Origin: an uncultured Actinoplanes sp.
GTDB lineage: Bacteria; Actinomycetota; Actinomycetes; Mycobacteriales; Micromonosporaceae
Assembly: GCA_934667465.1 (NCBI GenBank)
Contig: CAKUMG010000541.1
Span: 1 to 5,032 of the forward strand
Reading direction: 5' to 3'
DNA length: 5,032 nt
The notes beneath the pieces were generated by a model that was not told where the DNA came from, did no database searches, and saw nothing but the letters and a program-made list of their open reading frames with translations. The number at the start of each line of letters is the position of its first letter. Position 1 is the stretch's first letter. Shown piece by piece: positions 1 through 4,615 of the stretch. Both the position numbers and the translations under genes were made by a program.

Positions 1-299
1 TTGCCGTCCGTGCCGTTCAGGATGCCGTTGGCCACGGCCCACTGCATGGCATCGGCCGCATAATCCGAGACCTTCGCCGCATCGGCAAAGTCCTTCAGCG
101 AAGCGCGGGCCGATGTGTCATAACCGCACAGGCGGGCATAGCGCAGAAGCATCACGGCAAGCTGCTCGCGCGTGATCTCCTGCAGCGGCGCAAACGACGT
201 CGCCGACATGCCCTTGACCACGCCGTTTTCATAGGCCCATGCGACGGCATCGGCAAACCAGTCCGCCGCTGCGACATCCGTGAAGGGTGCCTTTGCCGC
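1..299 (-). CDS. SLH (S-layer homology) domain protein, internal fragment, foreign to the rest of the window
   Basis: Reading leftward from 299, this frame stays open to the window edge and gives about 99 residues containing two SLH repeats. The first has PFTDVAAADWFADAV, AWAYENGVVKGMS and FAPLQEITREQLAVMLLRYA. The second has LKDFADAAKVSDYAADAMQW and AVANGILNGTDG. SLH repeats non-covalently anchor exported proteins to cell-wall polymers, usually as three C-terminal copies, so the rest of the repeat set should lie beyond position 1. Both ends are missing: the N-terminal side meets an unrelated glycoside hydrolase near 291-303 in a different frame, and the C-terminal side leaves the window. GC is about 64% and codons such as TTT, TAT, CTT and GAA are used freely, unlike the neighbouring genes. 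The family is clear from the repeat pattern. A Clostridia-like source is inferred from the style of the sequence. Confidence 0.85.
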
Positions 300-303
300 G
301 CCC
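291..303. other. Junction between two DNAs of different origin
   Basis: To the right of this point the minus strand encodes an actinomycete glycoside hydrolase. To the left it encodes a Clostridia-like SLH protein. The frames differ by one base across the join: hydrolase codons end at 303-301 (Gly295), whereas the SLH codons run 299-297, 296-294 and so on. Base composition and codon choice change at the same place. The breakpoint lies in a GC-rich stretch (about 297-310) and cannot be fixed to the base. There is no transposase, integrase, tRNA or terminal repeat beside it, so a chimeric assembly or library artefact fits better than a natural insertion. Confidence 0.75.
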
Positions 304-1185
304 GCGGGCGAACTCGTACAGCCAGGTCAGGCCCTCGGGTGCGGCGGCCGTCGCGGTGAAGGCCGCCTCGTCGGGCGACCACGGGTAGTGGTCGTAGTTG
401 TCGATGCCGACGATGTCCACGTACTCGTCGCCCGGGTAGCAGTTCGTGCTCACGCCGCCGCAGACGCCGGCCGGGGTGTTGTGCGCGTTGATGGTCCAGT
501 CGAGCAGGACGTCGGGGTTGGTGGCCCGGATGTTCTGCGCCGCGCGGCGGTAGCAGGCGACCCACGTCTCGGTGTCGTCCGCGCGCCACGACGAGGTCTC
601 CTCGTTGAACTCCCAGCCCAGCCGCACGATCGAGTCGCCGCGCCCGGCGGTGCGCATCAGCGTGCCGAAGGCCCGCCAGTCGGCGTCGTGGTCACCCGCG
701 GCGCAGCCGGTGAGGTCCGCCTGGGCGCCGTCGGGGACCAGGCCCTGCGAGACGACGAGTACGCCGTCGAAGCCCGCGAAGTTGTCGAACGTCCACGCCG
801 AGCCGGCCGTCATCGTCCGCCACGAGGTCCGGTCGGTGTAGGTCTGCGCGATGTTGCAGTCCCGGCCGCGCGCGGTGCAGAACGCGGCCACGCTCCCGGT
901 GTCGAGCGTGGGGCTGCCGTTGACGCCGGACAGCCCGGTGGCGCCGGGCCAGGACCCGTCCGCCCGGGTCAGGCCGGTCATCGCCCGGGCCGACCGCGGA
1001 TCGGCGGCGGGGCCGGACGAGGTCGTGCGGGCCGGATAGGTCTGTGCCGGGCCGGCCGGAGCGCTCGCCGCGGGGCGCGCGCCCTCGTCGGTGTCCCGGG
1101 TCGCGAGGCCGAGGGCGAGCCCGCCCAGCAGGACCGCCGAGGCGAGCGCCGCCGTGAGGATCGTGCGGCGGCGTGGGTCAGCCAT
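301..1185 (-). CDS. Exported GH26-like glycoside hydrolase, 3'-truncated at a junction
   Basis: The ATG at 1185-1183 has a GGGAGA ribosome-binding sequence 9 bases upstream. The product starts with basic residues (MADPRRR) and a hydrophobic stretch at about 8-28, a Sec signal peptide or membrane anchor. No lipobox cysteine is visible. A Thr/Ala/Pro-rich linker follows to about residue 65, then a (beta/alpha)8-type catalytic region. Residues 187-194 (VRLGWEFN) resemble the acid/base strand of GH26 mannanase-like enzymes, with Glu192 the candidate acid/base. VDIVGIDNYD (256-265) is another typical strand. Several cysteines (103, 110, 161, 211, 242, 249) could form disulfides outside the cell. 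Recognisable sequence ends at TWLYEFARG (residues 287-295). The downstream strand that should carry the nucleophile Glu is absent. Beyond that the frame reads 23 unrelated residues antisense through SLH DNA to a stop at 229-231. A beta-mannanase-like activity on plant polysaccharide is only a family-level guess. Confidence 0.7.
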
Positions 1186-1212
1186 GAGGTCCGTCTCCCG
1201 AGGGTTTCGCGG

Positions 1213-1231
1213 TCAGGTATGCCTTACCTTA
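1213..1231. promoter_or_regulatory. DtxR/IdeR-type iron box (strong)
   Basis: TCAGGTATGCCTTACCTTA matches the actinobacterial iron-box consensus TWAGGTWAGSCTWACCTWA at 17 of 19 positions; only the second and eighth bases differ. DtxR/IdeR with bound Fe(II) normally represses from such sites. The site is centred at 1222, 37 bases upstream of the hydrolase ATG and 127 bases upstream of the small cysteine-rich gene, so it could serve either divergent gene. It is more AT-rich than its surroundings. The match is seen directly; the regulation is inferred. Confidence 0.7.
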
Positions 1232-1238
1232 ATGGCAC

Positions 1239-1257
1239 TAATTGTTGCCTAACCTAT
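1239..1257. promoter_or_regulatory. Second, weaker iron-box-like site
   Basis: TAATTGTTGCCTAACCTAT matches the same 19-base consensus at 14 positions. The right half (GCCTAACCTA) is intact and the left half is degenerate. It lies 26 bases centre to centre from the strong box and could form a tandem operator with it. A weak plus-strand promoter for the DUF1540 gene may overlap it: TTGCCT at 1245-1250, then 17 bases, then AATGAT at 1268-1273. Repressor binding here would cover the -35 element. Confidence 0.4.
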
Positions 1258-1333
1258 TCTTGGAAATAATGATGAATGACGCCGTTCACCGTGTGCACCG
1301 ATCATCGTAATGGTTTATGGTCGACGAGGAGAA

Positions 1334-1340
1334 AGGGAGG
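1334..1340 (+). promoter_or_regulatory. Ribosome-binding site fixing the DUF1540 start
   Basis: AGGGAGG sits 8 bases before the ATG at 1349. An in-frame ATG at 1310 has no comparable purine run before it and would add 13 residues (VYGRRGERE...) that do not belong to the cysteine-rich domain. The start at 1349 is therefore preferred. Confidence 0.75.
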
Positions 1341-1348
1341 CGTACGCC

Positions 1349-1639
1349 ATGACCCAGATGATGGAGATGCCGCGCGTGCAGACGTGCACGGTGAGCGGCT
1401 GCGGTTACAACCACGACGGCTGCACGGCCTTCGCGATCACCATCGGCCGGACCAGCTCCGAGTGCGACACGTTCATCGACACCGGCGACCAGGGCGGGAT
1501 GGGCCAGGCCATCGCTCAGGTCGGCGCATGCAAGCGCACCGAGTGCGTGCACAACAACGAGCTCGAGTGCCGCGCGCCGGCCATCACCGTCGGTGCCGCG
1601 ACCGACCGCGCCGACTGCCTGACCTTCGAAGCCCGCTGA
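1349..1639 (+). CDS. Small cysteine-rich protein with two DUF1540 units
   Basis: The 96-residue product is two tandem copies of a four-cysteine unit. Copy 1 has C13-X4-C18-X6-C25-X13-C39, with VSGCGYNHDGCTAFAITIG at its core. Copy 2 has C61-X4-C66-X7-C74-X15-C90, with CVHNNELECRAPAITVG. The shared order (Cys, Cys-x-(Y/H)-N, Cys-x-A-x-x-I-T-V/I-G, then C-x-T-F or C-L-T-F) is the DUF1540 pattern. The paired cysteines suggest metal (zinc or iron) binding. No biochemical role is established that I know of. No signal peptide or membrane segment is visible, so it is probably cytoplasmic. It is a single-gene unit with a strong terminator close behind it. The iron boxes in the upstream divergent region suggest control by iron supply, which is an inference. 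The family call is quite secure and the function is unknown. Confidence 0.85.
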   Translation: MTQMMEMPRVQTCTVSGCGYNHDGCTAFAITIGRTSSECDTFIDTGDQGGMGQAIAQVGACKRTECVHNNELECRAPAITVGAATDRADCLTFEAR

Positions 1640-1646
1640 GCATTTA

Positions 1647-1665
1647 TCAAGTAAGGCTCACCTGA
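1647..1665. promoter_or_regulatory. Degenerate iron-box-like sequence after the DUF1540 gene
   Basis: TCAAGTAAGGCTCACCTGA matches the 19-base DtxR/IdeR consensus at 15 positions and has an intact core, GTAAGGCT. It starts 8 bases after the DUF1540 stop codon and its last two bases are the first two of the terminator stem. No start codon or obvious promoter follows within 200 bases. It may be a decayed operator, part of the terminator structure, or chance. Confidence 0.3.
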
Positions 1666-1704
1666 GCCGCCGCCCGCATTCCGGGCGGCGGCTCGGTCGT
1701 TTTC
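1664..1704 (+). terminator. Intrinsic terminator of the DUF1540 gene
   Basis: A perfect 13-bp GC-rich stem (1664-1676 with 1682-1694) closes a 5-base loop (CATTC) and is followed by a T-containing tract, GGTCGTTTTC, at 1695-1704. It lies 24 bases after the stop codon. It separates the DUF1540 unit from the downstream operon. Confidence 0.85.
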
Positions 1705-1762
1705 AAGAGCCATTCCGGGCGCTGGTGAATGCCGGCGGCGGTCATCGTTCATGATCCGGGCC

Positions 1763-1817
1763 GGGGCGCCGCAGCGCCGGGGCACAGCCACGCGGGGGCG
1801 CCGCAGCGCCGGGGCAC
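1763..1817. repeat. Two copies of a 23-bp direct repeat, each with an internal hairpin
   Basis: Positions 1763-1785 and 1795-1817 are identical over 23 bases, with a 32-base period and a 9-base spacer. Each copy contains the inverted repeat GGCGC-CGCA-GCGCC (1765-1778 and 1797-1810), which could form a 5-bp stem with a 4-base loop. No open frame with plausible codon use covers it. It lies in the spacer between the DUF1540 terminator and the promoter region of the NUDIX-regulator operon. Only two copies are present, so it is not a CRISPR array. Its role is unknown. Confidence 0.75.
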
Positions 1818-1831
1818 TGCTACCCCGGGGG

Positions 1832-1860
1832 TTGTGCTCAGGGTGAGAACGAGGTAGGTT
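1832..1860 (+). promoter_or_regulatory. Candidate promoter of the four-gene operon
   Basis: TTGTGC (1832-1837) and TAGGTT (1855-1860) are separated by 17 bases and resemble actinobacterial vegetative -35 and -10 elements. Transcription would start near 1867, giving a leader of about 40 bases before the GTG at 1907. A palindromic operator candidate overlaps the -35 element and spacer. This is pattern matching only. Confidence 0.35.
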
Positions 1861-1894
1861 GTTCTCAGATCGAGTTGTACTCACCTTGAGAACA
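1833..1894. promoter_or_regulatory. Cluster of 8-3-8 inverted-repeat operators upstream of the NUDIX regulator
   Basis: Two imperfect palindromes share the plan TGTTCTCA-N3-TGAGAACA: TGTGCTCA-GGG-TGAGAACG (1833-1851, 6 of 8 paired) and TGTACTCA-CCT-TGAGAACA (1876-1894, 7 of 8 paired). A third perfect left half, TGTTCTCA, lies between them at 1860-1867 but has a poor right half. The outer sites are centred 43 bases apart (about four helical turns) and bracket the candidate -10. The next gene encodes a protein with a DNA-binding winged helix, so autoregulation is the natural inference. Confidence 0.6.
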
Positions 1895-1895
1895 C

Positions 1896-1901
1896 GAGGA
1901 G
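1896..1901 (+). promoter_or_regulatory. Ribosome-binding site fixing the NUDIX regulator start
   Basis: GAGGAG lies 5 bases before the GTG at 1907. The longer in-frame option, TTG at 1859, has no good ribosome-binding site. It would also translate the operator region and lies upstream of the probable transcription start. Confidence 0.75.
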
Positions 1902-1906
1902 CGGCC

Positions 1907-2659
1907 GTGACGGAGGAAGAGGAGTTCCTGGCGAGCTACGACCCGGGAGAGTTCCCGGCCGTGGCCGTCACGGTCGACGTGGTCGCGCTGACGATCCGCG
2001 AGGGCCGGCTGAGCGTCCTCCTGGTCGAGCGCGGCGCGCACCCGTTCGCCGGCTGGCGGGCGCTGCCGGGCGGCTTCGTGCAGGAGGAGACGCTGGACGC
2101 CGCCGCGCTGCGCGAGCTCGCCGAGGAGACCGGCGTGCGCCCCGGCGAGGGTGCGCTCGAGCGGGTGCACCTGGAGCAGCTCCGTTCGTACGGCGATCCC
2201 GGTCGTGACCCCCGCATGCGGGTCGTCTCGGTGGCCTACCTGGCGTTCGCGCCGAGCCTGCCCGATCCGCGGGCCGGGTCCGACGCGGCCGGCGCGTTCT
2301 GGGTGCCCGTCGACGAGGTGCGGGAGCTGGCGTTCGACCACGCCGCCGTGCTCGCCGACGGGCTGGACCGGGCGCGGTCGAAGCTCGAGTACACGCCGCT
2401 CGCCACCGCGTTCGTGGGCGACGAGTTCACGATCGCCGAGCTGCGCGCGGTGTATGCGGCGGTGTGGGGCGAGGAGCTGCACGCCGGCAACTTCCACCGC
2501 AAGGTGCTGTCGGTTCCCGGGTTCGTGGAGAGCACCGGGGAGACGGCGGCGCGGGCGGGGGAGCGGGGCGGGCCCAAGCCGAAGCTCTACCGGGCCGGCG
2601 ACGCGCGCCTGCTGCACCCGGCGCTGCTGCGCCCGGCACGGGAGGAGGGGGTCCGGTGA
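1907..2659 (+). CDS. NrtR-like regulator: NUDIX domain plus C-terminal winged helix
   Basis: The protein has 250 residues from the GTG at 1907. Residues about 17-145 form a NUDIX fold (VAVTVDVVALTI, then LSVLLVERGAHPFAGWRALP). The NUDIX box at G55-V77 fits GX5EX7REUXEEXGU exactly when counted from the first Gly of the GG pair, with E61, R69-E70 and E73-E74 present. Residues about 170-240 (FTIAELRAVYAAVWGEE, then NFHRKVLSVPGFV and PKPKLYR) match the winged-helix C-terminus of NrtR-type regulators. That family binds ADP-ribose or related nucleotides and represses NAD-metabolism or other operons. Because the catalytic box is intact, it may hydrolyse its ligand as well as sense it. Palindromic sites upstream suggest autoregulation. 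The stop codon overlaps the next start (GTGA at 2656-2659), so it probably controls the operon it heads. Without a regulon, a plain NUDIX hydrolase cannot be fully excluded. Confidence 0.8.
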   Translation: MTEEEEFLASYDPGEFPAVAVTVDVVALTIREGRLSVLLVERGAHPFAGWRALPGGFVQEETLDAAALRELAEETGVRPGEGALERVHLEQLRSYGDPGRDPRMRVVSVAYLAFAPSLPDPRAGSDAAGAFWVPVDEVRELAFDHAAVLADGLDRARSKLEYTPLATAFVGDEFTIAELRAVYAAVWGEELHAGNFHRKVLSVPGFVESTGETAARAGERGGPKPKLYRAGDARLLHPALLRPAREEGVR

Positions 2660-3594
2660 CGTTCGAGGAGGCGGTGGCCGCGATCGAGCGCGCGACGACG
2701 CTCGGCGAGCTGCGGACGCCGTACAAGACGCTGTTGAAGATCGTCCACCCCGACGTGGTGCCGCCGGAGCAGCGGGCTGCCGCCACCCGGGCCGCGGCGA
2801 AGCTGACCCGGCTGCACGGCCGGGAGGGGACGCTGACCACCCGGCGCGGCAGCTACCGGCTCGGTGGCGTGGTGGCGCGCGGCGACCTCGCCGACCTGAC
2901 CGCGCTCGACGACGACAAGCTGCTCAAGCTGGCCCGGCGCCCGGCCGACAACGACCTGGTCCGTGCCGAGGCCACCGCCCTGGCGACCCTGGACCGGGAC
3001 GGTGACCCCCGGCACCGCGCCTACGCGCCGCGGCTGATCGAGCGCTTCGTGCACGAGGACGGCGCCGGGGTGCGGCGGGAGGCGCTCGTGCTGGAACGGC
3101 TCGACGGGTTCGTGCCGCTGACCGGGATGGCGGGCCGGCTCGACCCGCGGGACGTCGCGTGGATGTGGCGGCGGCTGCTGACCGGGCTCGGCTGGGCCCA
3201 CCGGGCCGGGCTGGTGCACGGGGCGGTGCTGCCCGAGCACGTGCTGATCCATCCCGAGCAGCACGGGGTGGCGCTCGTGGACTGGTGTTACAGCGTGGCG
3301 CCGGGCGAGCCGATCCGGGCGATCGTGGCGCGCTACCGCGCGGCGTACCCCTCGGAGGTTGTGAGCAAGCGCCCCGCGACCGCCGCGACCGACATCCATC
3401 TGGCGACCGGGCTCATGCTCTCGCTGATCAAGGATCCGCCCGCCGCGATGCGGCGCTTCGCCGCGGGCTGCCGTTTCGACGCGCCGCGGATGCGTCCCCA
3501 GGACGCGTGGCAGCTGCTCGCCGAGTTCGACGAGCTGCTGGAAGACCTGTACGGCCCCCGGAAGTTCCGGCACTTCACCGTGCCGGCCGCCTGA
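2656..3594 (+). CDS. J-domain-like protein fused to a degenerate kinase domain (pseudokinase)
   Basis: The product has 312 residues, starting at the GTG that overlaps the upstream TGA by 4 bases, with a GGAGGAGGGGG purine run just before it. Residues 1-55 look like a shortened J domain: helix LRTPYKTLLKIV, the HPD signature at 31-33, then the Ala-rich helix EQRAAATRAAAKLTRLHG. Residues about 60-290 resemble a small protein kinase. K91 (LLKLA) may be the ATP-binding Lys, E105 the alpha-C Glu and LVLERLDGFVPL the hinge. H188-GAVLPEHVLI replaces HRDLKPENIL, D209 (VDW) sits at the DFG position and D246 (TDIHLATGL) at the alpha-F Asp. Catalytic Asp becomes Ala190, Lys becomes Leu192 and Asn becomes His195, so phosphotransfer is unlikely. 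HPD suggests recruitment of an Hsp70 (DnaK). It probably acts as a scaffold with the downstream vWA protein. The pseudokinase reading is reasonable; the J-domain call is weaker. Confidence 0.65.
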   Translation: MTFEEAVAAIERATTLGELRTPYKTLLKIVHPDVVPPEQRAAATRAAAKLTRLHGREGTLTTRRGSYRLGGVVARGDLADLTALDDDKLLKLARRPADNDLVRAEATALATLDRDGDPRHRAYAPRLIERFVHEDGAGVRREALVLERLDGFVPLTGMAGRLDPRDVAWMWRRLLTGLGWAHRAGLVHGAVLPEHVLIHPEQHGVALVDWCYSVAPGEPIRAIVARYRAAYPSEVVSKRPATAATDIHLATGLMLSLIKDPPAAMRRFAAGCRFDAPRMRPQDAWQLLAEFDELLEDLYGPRKFRHFTVPAA

Positions 3595-3610
3595 TCGAAG
3601 GAGACCCCCC

Positions 3611-4615
3611 ATGGGAAGCGGACGCTGGTCCACCAATGTCTACGACGCCGCCGCGAGCTACCGTGCCGCCACCGGCACGAGTGCCTTCGCCTACAGCGAC
3701 AGCGGCGCCCGCAAGGCGCACGACGCCCTCAACCCGCTCGGCGTGACGAAGCGGGAGAGCCGCGACAGCGCCGAGCACCCGCAGAGCACCCCGATCGCCG
3801 TGCTGTTCGACGTCACCGGCTCGATGGGCACCGTGCCCCGCGTGCTGCAGACCAAGCTGCCGCAGCTGCTCGGCCTGCTGACCCGCAAGGGCTACGCGAC
3901 CGACCCGCACATCATGTTCGGCGCGGTCGGCGACGCCACCTGCGACAAGGTGCCGCTGCAGGTGGGGCAGTTCGAGTCGGACAACCGGATGGACGAGGAC
4001 CTGGCCCGGATCGTCATCGAGGGTGGCGGCGGCGGGCAGCGCACCGAGTCGTACGAGCTGGCCATGTATTTCATGGCCCGGCACACCGACCTCGACAGCG
4101 TGGCCGGGCGCGGCCGGCGCGGCTACCTGTTCCTGATCGGCGACGAGATGCCGTACGGGACGGTCAAGCCCAAGGAGGTCAAGAAGTTCATCGGCGACGA
4201 CCTGCGCGAGCCGATCACGGTCGAGGCGATGGTCGCCGAGCTGCAGCGCACGTTCGACGTGTACTACATCATCCCGACCGCGGCGGGCTGGGGTGGCGAC
4301 AAGGAGATCCTCGGCTACTGGAAGCGGCTGCTCGGCCAGCAGGTCATCGAGCTCGACGACCTGGACGCGGTCTGCGAGACCATCGCGCTGACGGTGGGCC
4401 TCGGCGAGGACGCGATCGACCTGGACGCGGGGCTGGCCGACCTGGCGGAAGTCGGCTCGGCGGCGGGCGCCTCGGTCGGCAAGGCGCTGGCACCGATCGG
4501 CGCGGGGCGCGGGGCGGTCGTCCGCTCCGACCTGACGGTCGGCGGGGTCTCCGGTGGTGCCTCCGGCGCGGCTCCCTTCGACGCCGCTCCCTTCGACGGG
4601 AACGAACGGCTGTGA
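3611..4615 (+). CDS. von Willebrand factor A (vWA) domain protein
   Basis: The protein has 334 residues. The ATG at 3611 follows AAGGAGA (3598-3604) by 6 bases and lies 16 bases after the previous stop. Residues 1-60 are a polar N-terminal segment. The vWA fold starts at PIAVLFDVTGSMG (61-73), where D67-x-T69-G-S71 is a MIDAS-type metal site (DxTxS rather than DxSxS). FGAVGDATCD (103-112), the Gly-rich EGGGGGQRTESYELAMYFMA (137-156) and GYLFLIGDEMPYG (171-183) are likely further metal-site and core strands. FDVYYIIPTAAGWGGDKEIL (215-234) continues the fold. The last 60 residues are Ala/Gly-rich, ending with the short duplication APFDAAPFDG, and look disordered. No signal peptide or membrane segment is present, so it is a cytoplasmic vWA protein, probably binding partners in a metal-dependent way. 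Its stop overlaps the next gene by 4 bases. The fold is confident and the partner unknown. Confidence 0.8.
   Translation: MGSGRWSTNVYDAAASYRAATGTSAFAYSDSGARKAHDALNPLGVTKRESRDSAEHPQSTPIAVLFDVTGSMGTVPRVLQTKLPQLLGLLTRKGYATDPHIMFGAVGDATCDKVPLQVGQFESDNRMDEDLARIVIEGGGGGQRTESYELAMYFMARHTDLDSVAGRGRRGYLFLIGDEMPYGTVKPKEVKKFIGDDLREPITVEAMVAELQRTFDVYYIIPTAAGWGGDKEILGYWKRLLGQQVIELDDLDAVCETIALTVGLGEDAIDLDAGLADLAEVGSAAGASVGKALAPIGAGRGAVVRSDLTVGGVSGGASGAAPFDAAPFDGNERL

Noticed and set aside
1..1185. Natural GH-SLH surface enzyme fusion
   Set aside because: The domain order is plausible, but the frames differ at the join, the catalytic domain is cut before its nucleophile, and GC content and codon use change abruptly.
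280..1269. Long plus-strand open frame opposite the hydrolase
   Set aside because: It is antisense to a gene with a clear signal peptide and family motifs. The product is an Arg/Gly/Val-rich low-complexity protein, typical of spurious frames in high-GC DNA, and it crosses the chimeric junction.
1763..1817. CRISPR array
   Set aside because: Only two repeat units with a 9-base spacer and no cas gene. The repeat is GC-rich and hairpin-forming.
1859..1906. Upstream TTG start for the NUDIX regulator
   Set aside because: It would translate through the operator palindromes and start before the probable transcription start. The GTG at 1907 has GAGGAG 5 bases away.
1865..2617. Minus-strand open frame opposite the NUDIX regulator
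   Set aside because: Product is rich in Arg, His, Gln and Pro with no recognisable domain, and the plus strand has a perfect NUDIX box and winged helix.
2587..3636. Minus-strand open frame of 349 residues opposite the pseudokinase gene
   Set aside because: Compositional shadow rich in Arg/Gly/Pro/His. The plus-strand gene has coupled starts, a ribosome-binding site and kinase-like motifs.
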